Shown in pieces: positions 39,759-51,066 of a stretch of DNA of 64,000 bases (position 1 is its first letter; the number at the start of each line of letters is the position of its first letter). The notes below the pieces were generated by a model that was not told the origin of the DNA, made no database searches, and saw nothing but the letters and a program-made list of their open reading frames with translations. The stretch is from positions 186,001 through 250,000 of the forward strand of contig JAJNNY010000045.1 in assembly GCA_022453515.1 (NCBI GenBank), in the 5' to 3' direction. Made by a program: the position numbers and the translations under genes. The DNA comes from Astrocystis sublimbata. Taxonomy: Eukaryota > Ascomycota > Sordariomycetes > Xylariales > Xylariaceae.

Positions 39759-41730
39759 GGTGGTAGGTAGGGACATAGGCTTGTCGGGAGTAATTGGTGC
39801 CATTACAACATGATGGGGGAAAATTGGAAACTTGGTAAAGGGGCGGGGAATGACTTATGCTCAATATATATTTCACAATTCAGCGAGAACTGACTATGCT
39901 TTATTGTCGAGTTTAACATCTATGCTATGCATCGTAGCATGATTCATCTTCTATGCATATTCGACCTGCGCTAGTAGTACTAGTTACCTAGATAAACGCC
40001 GTCGGCCAATGCCGACATCACCTCAACCAGCCATAGTCGCCTCCTCGTCCAAATACGTCGGTGTTCGTTACGATCTCGCAATTCTTTCTACTTTGGGGTA
40101 CGCAACGCTTCTATGAGGGACAAAAACCGTTCGTGAAAGGTCTTATATTCGTTAATATTTCAACTTCAATAACCTATACTCTTTTAAATTCATAATGAAC
40201 TTCATCCGTATTATTGAAAAGGCTAATATGAGGAGCTAAGTGATGACGTAAGCTAAGTCTGATTTAAAGTTCCACCTTGCTTTTGATAGTAGGTTTATAT
40301 ATGCAGACAATACCTGAAGGTTTACACTGGCGTGCGCGATGAATCCCCCAAGATGGTCAAGTGGTAATACACTTGCGTCCGAGGGTCGTTGTGATTTTTT
40401 GGCAGCGTGGCAAGTTCAACCCCGTGTCGCAGCCCAACATGACTCAAGTACATACATCGATGCCTCTCTCTATTATGGTATTGCAGCCTGCATCAGTCAT
40501 ACACAAAATATCTGAACCGAGTCGATGCCAGTTGTCGAGGCCCAACTACCCCAAAGACAACCTTCGATTTCAGGCGTCAATTGTGACCTAGGTACCCAAG
40601 TACGCAGCAATGGCGGCGACCACTAATCCTACAATTGGGTACCTAAAGTAGGTGGTAGTATTAATCCCCAACAACGATTCCGAGAGTAACCGCGGCCAGT
40701 CTCTATTGGACTTACGTCCTCGTCACCTTGTAAGCGGGCGACATGTTTCTAGACGTGTTTGGAGAAGTTGCGTGCCCAGATTCCTATTTTGAGTGATTCC
40801 CACTTATCATTGATGCGAAAACCTCTCGTGTGTGATTTTATATAGCAAGCAGCGATGTCTTGGTGACCATAGGGACCTAAAGTTCGGGCCTGATTAAGAG
40901 ATACAGCGAAGCTTCAGAGAGAGTGACTAGAAGCTTGGGTTCAATCATGATTGCTACGTGTTACAGAATATCTCGAGAATGCAGTTCGCCTACATGCTCT
41001 ACATGGCCACTATGTCAATTCTCAGTGTATGTGATGCAGCCAATCAGAGTTGTTATCATACCGGCCTGGCCAAACGCATGCTGTTGGCCCAACTGAGCTG
41101 GCAGAGGTTTGCCACAGTGGAGAAGACAACAACGTCGTCCATGTGGCATCCCGCTCTTGTTGTCAAGCATGAGGCGACCAAACGGAGGTGAAACTCTATC
41201 GCGTCTGTCGGCTAACCAAATATTCATCACCAAGAGATTGTGTCGCACTCGGGCACATACATAAGCTCTTCTGCCGATTCGTTTGTAAAATCTCGCTTCA
41301 GTGCGAAGTATGCGTAATGAGACCTCCCCAGGGCTTGGGACGAGGAAACCCTACGTTTACTAGCGAGCCTATGCGTGATATTTGACCAAACGCGCAATGG
41401 GAATGAAGCAAACATTGGAAGTATGCAAGGCTGCTGCTAGATGTTGCGCCCAACACATATCAGTAATTTGAGGCGAGTGATATTCATAGAAACAACAGAA
41501 AAGGCTGCCTGCATCTGACATCTGCCAGATCCCTTGCCGAAAAATTGATAAACGCGATTTGCGATGCAAATATCGAGGTTACAATAATAAACACAGAAAT
41601 CAACGTCGATATACAAGAACCCGACGAAACCCGTGTTAGCGGTCGGTTGTAGTAACATTGTCTCACTGTCTCAACCTCAGGAAGTCACATAATTATCCAT
41701 TCCTCTCCCAATATTAATCATAACTCATAT
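39759..41730. other. 2-kb intergenic region with a tRNA-like trace
   Basis: No supportable protein gene. It contains the 3' flank of the transporter, AT-rich DNA at 39900-40330, and a Pol III A/B-box-like segment at about 40354-40422 described separately. The last 250 bases are the leader of the coiled-coil gene. Confidence 0.55.
40354..40422 (+). other. tRNA- or SINE-head-like segment with A- and B-box matches (weak)
   Basis: TGGTCAAGTGGT at 40354-40365 fits the Pol III A-box pattern, and GTTCAACCC at 40414-40422 fits the B-box. The spacing is about 48 bases. The acceptor stem and T-stem do not pair properly, so this is not a normal tRNA gene. A relic tRNA or the head of a tRNA-derived SINE are the options; chance is also possible. 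Confidence 0.3.
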
Positions 41731-43323
41731 ATGATGTCTTCCCAGACGGACACACAGGAGGTAACCCCTCCAAAAGTTGGCATCCCAGAGGTCGCCAACT
41801 TCCTGAATCTCCTGGGCACTCTCATGTCCGATCCGAGCACAACATGGATCGACCGAGTCCTCAAGGACAACGAAGCCATGAAGGCTGCTGTCACACAGAA
41901 GGAGATAGAGAACAACGGTTTCATCCAAGCGATTGCCAAAGTCAGCCAAGATCTCAGCGTCGAGATTGAAAAGTCCAAGCTAGCTATTGCCCAAAGCGAC
42001 GAGGCCAAAGCCAAAGCCAGCGAACTGGCGACCGAGATGGAGCAGGCTACGAAGACGCTAGCCGAGAAGGAACAGAAGTTGCAAGAAGATGCGAGCACCA
42101 TCACCAGTCTTCAAGGGAGCCTAGAGTCGCTTGGGAAGGAAGTCAGCACTCGCGACGAGGTGATCAAGAAACAAGAGGAGCAGCAGGCGAACCATGCTGC
42201 GCGCATCAAGGAACTCGAGGGCTCGCTTGCAACGACACAAAGCGAACTGGATACCATAACAGCTCAACTGAGTGAACTTCGAAGTTTCTCATGTGAGATG
42301 GCCGACGGATCGAAACATTTCGTGTAAGCTCTATCCGCATCAACCCCCCACCACCCACCCTAGCCCCCTGCATGGCTAAGTTCAGAAGCAGAATGCTAAC
42401 AGTCTATTAGCTTGAACGAGATCAACCGAATCTACAACTTTGCCAAGGGCCTCGCGGAGAGATATTTCAGAGAAGACCTATCAGACGCCGTGCTCAGCAA
42501 CGCCTCGCTCTTTGAAGAGACGCGGAAATTCGTCCGACCGATCCCGTTCCCGAATACAAACTCTGCCAACGCGAAGAAAGTGCGCATAGCGGCCTTCTTA
42601 GCCCGCCTGGGCTCCCGCCTGGCCGATCTGATCTTCTTGCCCTATTACATGGAACCGGACGAGGAAGAAGAGCAGCAACAAGGTCTCGACGCAATCACTG
42701 TCCTGCTGTCGAACCTATCGCACAGCGACGCTACGAGAGAGATGCAGCTGCGCAGCATGCTTCTCGCAATCTCCCCCAAGGAGCAGAAGAAGATCGCATA
42801 CGACAGAGCAGACATGATCGCCGACGAGATATCCGACTACTTGGGTGTCCTGCTCAGTGAAGAGCAGCAGCCTAAGTTCGAGGATGACGTGAGGAAGCTT
42901 TGCAAGATGGCGGTGGTGAGCTGGGAGACCCTGCGACCGCTCAAGCAAAAGGTCGAGCCCTTCACGCAGACCGACGAGGACACGGAGAAATACTGGCTGC
43001 CCGCCGAGCTGGAAGTCGATAGTAGTAATCAGAGCAAGAAGCAGGCCAACGGCAAGACGAAAGGACTGGGCTCGAAGCCGTCGCTGCACTCCCTCAGGTC
43101 GGCAAACAAGGTCATCTTGGTCTGGCCTGGGTTTTCGTACGGCAGCGAGGTGTTGAAGCAGGGCTTCATGCTTCTCGACTCGCAGGTCAAGGCGGCCGAC
43201 GAGGAGGTCCAGCCCCTGAAGCGGAACCAGCGGGCCATGCAGCGGGCCACTTCGTCTTCTCTGGCGCAGGTGCGGCGGAGCACGGCGAGAAAGTCGAAGC
43301 TGTTTCCGAGATCGGGCGATTGA
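41731..43323 (+). CDS. Fungal coiled-coil protein of unknown function
   Basis: Two exons, 41731-42323 and 42411-43323, giving 501 residues; the intron is 87 bp with GTAAGC...TTAG, joining F-V-L-N-E-I. A second ATG at 41734 could also be used. Residues 1-60 are acidic-polar with a short hydrophobic helix (VANFLNLLGTLM). Residues 60-190 are a long Glu/Lys/Gln heptad coiled coil. The second half is a mostly helical globular region starting LNEINRIYNFAKGLAERYF, with the block NAKKVRIAAFLARLGSRLAD and a D-E-E-E-E-Q-Q-Q loop. The last 40 residues are basic (RRSTARKSK). There is no signal peptide or membrane span. I recall similar two-part proteins as expanded, uncharacterised families in ascomycetes, but I cannot name a domain. 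A cytoplasmic or nuclear oligomeric protein is the most that can be inferred. Confidence 0.8.
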
Positions 43324-43691
43324 CTCTGCCTCGGGGCCGTCGTCTTGTCGTTGGCAGCCTTTGCTCGGGATCGACGGGCTCGGTTGCTTCAGGAGAGACA
43401 GCTGTCGCATTTACAGCGTGTGGTTTTATACCAGCAGTCTCAGCATCGTATTGGGGGAAAGAAGGGTCGATGAAGCATGAGGGTCTTTTACATGTACAAT
43501 TGACGAGTGTAATGATAAAGTATGGTCAGTGCTAGGCAATGTTGGGTTGCAATACGGTCTTTCGTAATATTTCCAGCGGCGCGTAATGTTACCTAGTAAC
43601 GCGTAATCTGTTGTTGCAGGGGATCTGTTTCGCCTATTTAACAAGAAAAATACACACATTCTTTGCCTTAGATTGTTGCAAGACTTTTCGA
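43324..43691. other. Convergent 3' flanks
   Basis: 368 bases between the stop codons of the coiled-coil gene and the DUF8021-like gene. It holds only 3' untranslated DNA and two near-identical GCGTAATNT words at 43578-43609; nothing else is recognised. Confidence 0.6.
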
Positions 43692-44483
43692 CTAACTCAT
43701 CACAGTCACCGTATGGACATACTTAACTTTGCCCCCTTCCAACCTGATCTCATGTGAGTCCGGTAAGTTGCCAAGGGAATCAAAAGAACAGAGCACATCG
43801 ACCGACCCAACCGTCTCGTCAATGACATAGCGCCTATTGCCGTTGGGTGTGGCGCTGCCCCCACGCGGTAACGCGTTACCGCACGGTCTCGTGTACTGAG
43901 ATCCCTCGACTCGCTCACAGTCAGTACCCCAGGGGATGGAGTCTGCCGCCTTTGCGTCTGTCCACATGTCGAGATAGGCGTCGCCAACTCTCTTCAGCTC
44001 CGTGCGGTTCGCCCTCTGCCCCTCCTCCAGCGTGCCCCAGTTCTCCTTCTGGATGTACGACAGCGTCTGCTTTGCATTGAAGAACAGCGCGCCCGTTGTT
44101 GCTACAATGCTGTCAATCATCGCGATCGTGCTCGTGTCTTCGTCCGCATGGCGAATCTGAGTCGAGATCACGTAGGGCTTAGACCCGGTCGTCGAGATCA
44201 ACATCGTGTAGCTAGCGCATTCGATAGGGTCTGCCGTGGTCCGGTTGAGATCGATCGTCAACGGTTGGCTCAGCACCCCTGTCTTGATGTCCGCCTTCTT
44301 GTTGTTCTGCTGATACGTAAAGTTGGTTGCCGAGAGCTTCAAATCGGCAATATTGCCGGCCGTCTGCGCAGCGAGGTAGCTCTCCGCAGCTGCAAGGAGA
44401 CCCTCACGGGTGCACTCTGCATGACCGCCGGTGACGAGACCAGTGAGGGCGACCCCCAGGCCGAATGCAAGTCGAGACAACAT
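43692..44483 (-). CDS. Small secreted protein, DUF8021-like
   Basis: Single exon, 263 residues, ATG at 44483. The frame is open for 48 codons upstream, but only this start places a signal peptide at the N-terminus (MLSRLAFGLGVALTGLVTGG, cleavage probably after HA at 22, before ECTREGL). The mature part begins ECTREGLLAAAESYLAAQTA, then NFTYQQNNK, a Cys-containing strand, an ISTQIRHADEDTSTIAMIDS block, ENWGTLEEGQRANR, and CERVEGSQYTRPC near GGSATPNGNRRYVIDE. This matches the secreted fungal proteins I know as DUF8021; their role is unknown, with a small cone-like fold related to SnoaL suspected. Two potential N-glycosylation sites fit secretion. It shares a 1.03-kb divergent promoter with the GH3 xylosidase gene, suggesting joint control during growth on plant polymer. 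Confidence 0.8.
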   Translation of the reverse strand: MLSRLAFGLGVALTGLVTGGHAECTREGLLAAAESYLAAQTAGNIADLKLSATNFTYQQNNKKADIKTGVLSQPLTIDLNRTTADPIECASYTMLISTTGSKPYVISTQIRHADEDTSTIAMIDSIVATTGALFFNAKQTLSYIQKENWGTLEEGQRANRTELKRVGDAYLDMWTDAKAADSIPWGTDCERVEGSQYTRPCGNALPRGGSATPNGNRRYVIDETVGSVDVLCSFDSLGNLPDSHEIRLEGGKVKYVHTVTVMS

Positions 44484-44998
44484 TTTGGGGAACGATGCGG
44501 GGGAGAGTCGTAATGTGCGTGGGTAGCGAGTGAGGCTAGCACGAAAGGACCACAAACCATGCGATGGTGCGGTGGCTCGGCGTCGAATACATATAGACGA
44601 TCTCGTGTAGACGCAAGCATCCTGCATCGATGTACCGGGCGATGCGGAGCAGAGATCTGATCTCCCTCGTTTCCCATATTGACCTCCACCAAGTGTTATA
44701 TGAATGGGTGCAACGTTGCTCGGCGAAGCAGAGGCGGGTGCAATTATCCGAGCAACCCGTTCGCTTCTCGACTTGTCAGATCATGATGATTTGATGTATT
44801 GGTATCACGCAAGGAATGGATATCGTGATTCCAATCCCGGGATTCCATACTGTTCTTCAACCTCTGTTGATTGAGTGACATATCCTACACATTTCCAAGG
44901 TATTGTCAGTTGCGTTTTCGCTTCAAAAGGAATATCACGTATCTTATAGCGAACGTCATACATTTGATATATCGATGGGATAGTCGGATGAAGCAGCC

Positions 44999-45005
44999 GG
45001 CTAAA
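44999..45005 (+). promoter_or_regulatory. GGCTAAA, candidate XlnR/Xyr1 site
   Basis: Exact match to the XlnR/Xyr1 consensus GGCTAA(A), 506 bp upstream of the beta-xylosidase ATG and 516 bp upstream of the divergent DUF8021-like ATG. XlnR/Xyr1 activates xylanolytic genes, so the position makes biological sense. A 7-base match alone is weak. Confidence 0.45.
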
Positions 45006-45354
45006 TGTGCGACTCCTCACTCATCGTCTTGGACGGTTGGAGAACGCGGAAAAATCGAGATTTCCCTTCACAAATTGGGGTACAGGTAGGATGGCCGTGG
45101 ATTGAGTTACATTGACTCCCAAGAAAGTGGATTGTGGAAATGAGGAATCTGGAGACCTGCAGTAAGTCGTGAGGGGTTCCATCCCACACCTGTGCTTCAA
45201 CTCGTCCCGCAGTTGAGAAAACGGTTAGGAGAGAGTGGATGAAGTAGTGGCCATCGTTCTATTCGACTGCATACCCGTACCTGGCTCGCTTGGGTAACAG
45301 ATGCTACAGTATGCATACCTAGGGACTTATATGTAATTGACGTAATGATACTCT

Positions 45355-45360
45355 GTGGGG
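45355..45360 (+). promoter_or_regulatory. GTGGGG, candidate CreA (carbon catabolite repressor) site
   Basis: Matches SYGGRG, the CreA/Cre1 binding pattern, 150 bp upstream of the beta-xylosidase ATG. Repression of xylosidase genes by CreA on glucose is established for this family; binding here is inferred from the motif only. Confidence 0.35.
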
Positions 45361-45510
45361 TACATCGTCAATCGATCTTACGATGTGCTCTCTGCCATTG
45401 TTAGTAACAGCATAAATTGAGAGAAGTCCGAGCTGTTACCAAAGAATATCAGGACTTCTAGGACAGCTAGGCATCATATCCGATACGCTGATGACCCCGA
45501 CTCTATCTCC

Positions 45511-47898
45511 ATGATGAAGTACCTGAATCGGATTGCCGTTCCGGCACTCGTCAGCGCCGCAACAGTATCCGCTTTCACATTCCCAGATTGCACCGATGGC
45601 CCCGAAGAATTAACATCGAACTTGGTTTGCGACACTACAGCTACCCCCGCGGACAGGGCGGCAGCACTTATAAAGGCGTGGGACATCTCGGAAAAGTTGA
45701 CTAACCTTGTCAAGTACATACAAGATACACCCGAGAATGGCGACTGAGCTAACACAAGCAATAGCAATAGCACGGGCAATGCAAGACTGGGAATCAGCCC
45801 CTACGAGTGGTGGAGCGAAGCTCTTCACGGTGTCGGTGGCAGCCCTGGAGTGAGTTTCGCTGCAGCAGGAGAGTTCTCGGGGGCCACTTCCTTTGCCAAC
45901 CCAATCCTCATGTCAGCAGCGTTCGATGACGACCTTATACATGCGATCGCGGAGGTCGTCAGTACAGAGGCGCGAGCTTTCAGCAATGCTGGGCGGGCTG
46001 GTCTTGACTACTGGACTCCGAACATCAACCCGTACAAAGATCCGCGATGGGGAAGAGGCATGGAAACCCCCGGGGAGGACCCGTTCCGCATTAAGGGGTA
46101 TGTGAAGGCTTTGATCGAAGGCCTCCAAGGCACTGAGAATACCACCAAGGTAATTGCGACTTGTAAGCACTACGCGGCATACGACTTGGAGGACTGGCAC
46201 GGCATAGAGCGGTACGAGTTCGATGCCATTGTCACGATGCAGGACCTTGTCGAGTATTATCTGCCACCTTTCCAGCAGTGCGCCCGCGACTCTAAAGTGA
46301 AGTCTTTCATGTGCTCCTACAACTCGGTCAACGGTACACCGGCTTGCGCTTCCACTTATCTAATGGAAACGGTACTGAGAGACTTCTGGGAATGGGACGA
46401 TGAAAGCCAATACGTCACTAGCGACTGCAATGCTGTTCAGAACTTCCACGAAGACCACAACTACACCAAGACAGCTGCGGAATCGGTAGCGCTCGCAATG
46501 AATGCCGGCACAGACACGACATGTGAGATCGGACCCAACACCAACGTCACAGGCGCCTGGGAGCAGGGGCTTCTAAAGGAGTCGGTGATCGACCGAGCGC
46601 TCACTCGCTTATACGAAGGTCTTATTCGAGCAGGATTCTTCGACGGTCCCGAAGCAACATCATACAGACAGCTCGGGTGGGCAGACGTCAACACGGCAAC
46701 AGCTCAAGAGTTGGCACTTCGCTCAGCTGTGGACGGAATTGTGCTGAAGAAAAACGACGGCCTGCTTCCACTGGAGAGCTCTAACGCATCTTTGGCTTTG
46801 ATCGGCTTCTGGGCAGGTGAGCCTAGAGGAAGACGGGATATGCTCGGCGGATATGCTGGAGTTTCTCCCTTCTACCACACTCCGACCTATGCGGCACAGA
46901 AAGCTGGTTTCAAGGCCACGACGGCAACCGGGCCCGTCAACCAGTCAACTTCAGCCACCGATACTTGGACTGCGAACGCACTGCAAGCTGCCGCAGATGC
47001 AGACGTGATCGTGTACTTTGGTGGCAACGACTTGAGTATCGAGAAAGAAGAGATCGACCGTGACGCAATCGCGTGGCCCGGCGCTCAATTGTCGCTCATC
47101 GAGAAGCTGTGTGCCCTGGGGAAGCCGTGTATTGTGGTCGAACTCGGAGATCAGAATGACGACAGCCCGCTCCTCGAGAATGGCAACGTCTCTGCTGTTG
47201 TTTGGACTGGCTTCCCCGGCCAGGATGGAGGACCTGCTGTTTTCGACATACTGACTGGGAAATCTGCCCCTGCTGGAAGACTCCCCTCAACAGTATACCC
47301 GGCCGATTATGTAAATCAGGTGCCTTTGACAGACATGAATCTGAGGCCGAGCGCTTCGAACCCCGGCAGAACGTATAAGTGGTATAATGAATCCGTTCTG
47401 CCCTTCGGTTTCGGCCTTCACTACACGTCATTCAAGGCATCCTTCAAGCAAGGCGGTGTAGCCAATAAGACCTACGCGATCAGCGACATGATCGAAAAAT
47501 GTGAACTGCGATACTTGGACTTGTGCGAATTCGAACCCATCACCATCTCGGTTGCGAATGCCGGGGAGGTAACGTCCGACTTTGTCGCGCTGGCTCTCTT
47601 GTCTGGGGAGTACGGGCCGGCACCCCATCCGATCAAGCAGCTAGCAGCATACACTCGGCTCAAGGGCATCGAGGCAGGCAAATCGGAAGAAGCGAAATTG
47701 ACGATGCAATTGGGCGAGATGGCGCGCGTTGACGAGAATGGTCACACGATCCTCTATCCTGGGAAATATCAGGTGCTGTTGGACGTGCCGACCCAAGATC
47801 AGATCACGTTCGAATTGACGGGCGAGCCTGTGATGCTTATTGAGTTTCCTCAACCCCCTGCAGATCTGGGCCAAGGCAATGGGCATGAAGATCTCTAA
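45511..47898 (+). CDS. GH3 exo-1,4-beta-xylosidase, secreted
   Basis: Two exons, 45511-45713 and 45765-47898, giving 778 residues. A TGA at 45745 in the raw frame lies inside a 51-bp intron (donor GTACAT, branch GCTAAC at 45748-45753, acceptor AATAG); splicing restores LVNNSNSTGNARLG followed by S-P-Y-E-W-W-S-E-A-L-H-G. Signal peptide 1-21. GH3 N-domain motifs: YWTPNINPYKDPRWGRG, METPGEDP, KHYAAYD, and the nucleophile Asp288 in VTSDCNAV, with the C-domain GLLPLESS and VVWTGFPGQDGGPAVFD blocks. A fibronectin-III-like C-terminal domain follows (ITISVANAGEVTSDFVALAL). The DPRWGRG/SDCxAV combination is that of beta-xylosidases rather than beta-glucosidases. It releases xylose from xylo-oligosaccharides outside the cell. 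The first residues up to LV come from exon 1, and the length is normal for the family. Confidence 0.92.
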
Positions 47899-48641
47899 GA
47901 TCGCAAATCAATTCTGTTTGGAAAGTGTTGTTGTACTGGATTAGTCTCCGCCGTCACTGCGGATTTCGAGGCAGGTGGCGCTAGGCTAGGAGTGTGTAAA
48001 GACAGAAACTAGCGCAGGTGCCCTACCCAGGTACCCTACCAATCCCTGCCTTGGTACAGTCAATACTTGAGCATTACTTTGCTCTTTCCAACACTTGTTC
48101 AAGATTTAATCAGGAAATAACGATCAATTGGCCCTCGGTCCCTAGTATCGCAAACAGTAAGGTATTATTAGTGCACACTGATAGTACTTGTTCAGATGGT
48201 GATTAGAAGCGCGTGGGATACATTCAGTTCCCCAAATTCTGTCGGAGTATTACCCTCCTCATCTTACCCTCGGCAAGCGCCAGAGGCTCGGCATGTCCAT
48301 ACTATACCCACCGCCCACTCCTGATGATCACGAAATTCACTCGCTCCCCTCATGAGAGATCTTGGTAATTGATTCTCTTGCGGGGATACGTCGGATCTAA
48401 GAATCAGGTCATCACATTTCGTATAAACATCGATGATGCTATTGGTCACCAGCTTCGTATATTTCCGTGTAGATGTTGTCATGATGCAGTGAGGTGGAGA
48501 AACGTCAGGGCAGATACGCACCCCTGAATATGGTAGCCTATTCTTATATAAGAATTGATACTTGGTCGATGAATGTTGACGTCTCCTCGACCAGCAATTC
48601 TTGCCTCGAGACGCTTCTTTGATTTGTGTAAGTATCCGAAT
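47899..48641. other. Intergenic region, GH3 3' flank and monooxygenase promoter
   Basis: No gene seen. It contains the TATA box of the following gene at 48545-48552 and a TACC-rich patch at 48017-48055. Confidence 0.6.
48545..48552 (+). promoter_or_regulatory. TATA box (TATATAAG) of the monooxygenase gene
   Basis: A strong TATA element 97 bp before the ATG at 48642. Transcription would start at about 48575-48580, after the alternative ATG at 48573, which supports 48642 as the true start. Confidence 0.6.
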
Positions 48642-50462
48642 ATGGCAGATGAGTTCACGGAGAAATTCGACAATACAGCGGCAGGTTGTGATGCTGCCGA
48701 ACGGCTAGATCGTCCCATACACACAGAGCGACATGTAAGAGTTGTCATTGTTGGTGCTGGAGCATCTGGCCTGCTTCTCGCCTACAAGCTTCAGAAGGAC
48801 TTCAGCAACTTGAGCATAACTATCTACGAGAAGAATCCTGACATATCAGGCACCTGGTATGAGAACAGGTATCCTGGGTAAGACCTGACTTTTCACCAAT
48901 CCCCCTTTTCGGTAGTTATGTCACGACTGACTATATTCAGGTGTGGATGCGATGTTCCCGCCCACAACTACACATGGAGCTTTGAACCGAAGACTGACTG
49001 GTCCTCCGTGTACGCTTCATCGAAAGAGATATATCAGTATTTTCGTGATTTCGGAAATAAGTATGACCTGAATCAATATGTCCGGCTACAGCATCAGGTG
49101 GTCGGTGCTTATTGGAATAATGAGAGGGGCCAATACGACATAAAGGTGCAAGACACGGCCAAGGATAAAACGATCACTGACCACGCCGATATCCTGATCA
49201 ACGCCGGCGGTGTGCTCAACCACTGGCGGTGGCCCGATATCCCTGGCTTGTCCGAGTACAAAGGTACGCTTGTACACACAGCGAACTGGGACGAAATCAT
49301 AGAACTTGAAGGGAAGAATATCGGTCTCATCGGCAACGGATCATCGGCACTTCAAGTCCTGCCTGCCATCCGGGAGAAATGCAAGAAGGTCACCACCTTC
49401 ATCCGCAGTCCCACATGGGTCTCACCCGCCCCAGGCCTCGACCCGCACGAATATAGCGAGGAGGAAAAGTCGACGTTTGCCAACGAGCCCGGTGCTCTAT
49501 TGGAATATCGAAAAAGGATCGAAAAGGGACTGAGCGCATCTTTTGGCATCTTCTTGAGAGGCCATCAGCTCCAGCACGATACACTTGCTTATATGCAAAC
49601 TCAGATGAAGGATAAACTCGGCGATGAGCATCTCGAGTCAAAGCTGATCCCGACATTCAGCGTTGGCTGCCGCCGATTCACTCCAGGCATCAACTATCTG
49701 GAATCACTGACCAAGCCCAATGTTGAGGTTGTCATCGGCAAGATCGACTCGATAACTGAAAGAGGTTGTCTAAGCGACAATGGCAAGGAATATCCGGTCG
49801 ATGTCCTCATTTGTGCCACGGGATTCGATACCAACTTCCGTCCTAGGTTTCCCATCGTCTCTCACCAAGGCGAGAATTTGCAGGACAAGTGGGCGAGAGA
49901 CCCCCAGTCGTATTTGGGCGTTGCTGCTGCCTCCATTCCCAACTACTTCACGATACTCGGGCCGAGCAGCGCAATTGGCAACGGCCCGGTGCTCTTCGGG
50001 GTAGAAACACAAGTCGATTACATCTGCAAGTTCATCGATAAGTACCAAACGACGAATATCAAGATGTTCCATCCTAAAGAGGAAGCCGTTCGAGACTTTG
50101 TAGAATACAAGGACAACTTCATGAAGGGGACAGTATGGACAGACAACTGCGACTCCTGGTACAAGAATCGAGACGACGGAAGAATATTTGCGCTTTGGCC
50201 TGGAAGTACTCTGCATTATGTGGAGTGTATGAAGAATATACGTTTCGATGACTTTGAGATCACCTATGCGGGGAACCGCTTCGCCTGGCTAGGCAACGGC
50301 CGTTCGCAGACGGAGCTGGATGATACTGCGGACTGGGCGTACTATATCCGCGAGAACGACAATGATACCATACCCTTGTCTACTGCTGGCCAAAGAAAGT
50401 TGCTCACTAAGAGTGGCAATAATGGTCAAAAAGGGGACGCAGTGTCGTGGACAAGCGCTTGA
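48642..50462 (+). CDS. Baeyer-Villiger-type FAD/NADPH monooxygenase
   Basis: Two exons, 48642-48877 and 48941-50462, giving 585 residues; the intron is 63 bp with GTAAGA...TTCAG, joining RYPGCGCDVPAH. An ATG at 48573 is in frame but lies upstream of the expected transcription start. The FAD Rossmann motif VGAGASG is at 37-43, followed by GTWYENRYPG. The class-defining fingerprint F/Y-x-G-x3-H-x3-W-[PD] is present as YKGTLVHTANWD (185-196), followed by the NADPH Rossmann GLIGNGSSA at 207-215 and LICATGFDTNF. Such enzymes insert oxygen next to a ketone to form an ester or lactone; many in fungi modify steroids or polyketides (StcW/MoxY-like). The substrate cannot be deduced. A secreted carboxylesterase lies 2.2 kb downstream on the other strand and could hydrolyse an ester product. 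Confidence 0.9.
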
Positions 50463-51066
50463 GTTACTGTCAGGTCCTCGGTAGAGATCAATCTACTCGG
50501 ACGGCTACGATCATAGTGGCGCAACGTAGTGCATGAAACCTCAGGAAAATTTATCTGGCTAGGTGGTACTTATAAACTGGTATAATTGTCATCTCTCAAA
50601 AGGTCTCTGCACTGCGTAGTATGCGACGTCTGAATCAGAGTGTTTTAGGTCCTACACTGCATGCTATCTAAGTAGGTACTGGGGCTCTTAGACTCAGTGT
50701 TTCCAGTTGCCTTCTCAATAACGACCATATTGTCGATGTTCATACAATCGCGGGTTTCCGCTGGGTTTCCATGAGAATATGTCTTCAGGTTCTGTCCTCT
50801 ATGTCACTTCAGTCTTCCACACAGGGGAAACATCATCACGGCAGAGTACGTTCATGTAAAGTTATGAATGAGCCATCGATTGTCGACAAGGAGATTGCGG
50901 TTGGTATCGTAATTCGAAGATGATCCACCAGGTGCTTTGCTGCGCGTATGTAGGCTGTACGCGACGCGCGTCGCTGCATTTTATGATCTGGTTGACGGTG
51001 AATAAATTTGTATCGTTGTGATGATGAAAAAGCCAACCGTCAAGTTGTGTCAGGTTCCTTCAATTC
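50463..51066. other. Convergent 3' flanks
   Basis: 604 bases between the convergent monooxygenase and zinc-knuckle genes. I see no gene or repeat in it beyond a GACGCGCGTC palindromic patch at about 50962-50971. Confidence 0.55.

Larger units (their letters stand above)
44484..45510. other. Shared divergent promoter region of the DUF8021-like and GH3 genes
   Basis: About 1 kb between two divergent starts, both encoding secreted proteins. It includes a GGCTAAA site (44999-45005) and a GTGGGG site (45355-45360), listed separately, and a TATA-like CTATATGTAT on the minus strand at about 44587-44596. No further gene is seen. Confidence 0.65.

Noticed and set aside
42715..43410. 231-residue minus-strand frame
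   Set aside because: Shadow of the coiled-coil gene's second exon; low-complexity Leu/Arg/Gln composition.
45745..45747. In-frame TGA suggesting that the GH3 gene is a pseudogene
   Set aside because: A 51-bp GT-AG intron with a perfect CTAAC branch point removes it and restores conserved GH3 sequence.
48573..48641. Upstream in-frame ATG of the monooxygenase
   Set aside because: It lies only about 20 bp after the TATA box, before the expected transcription start.
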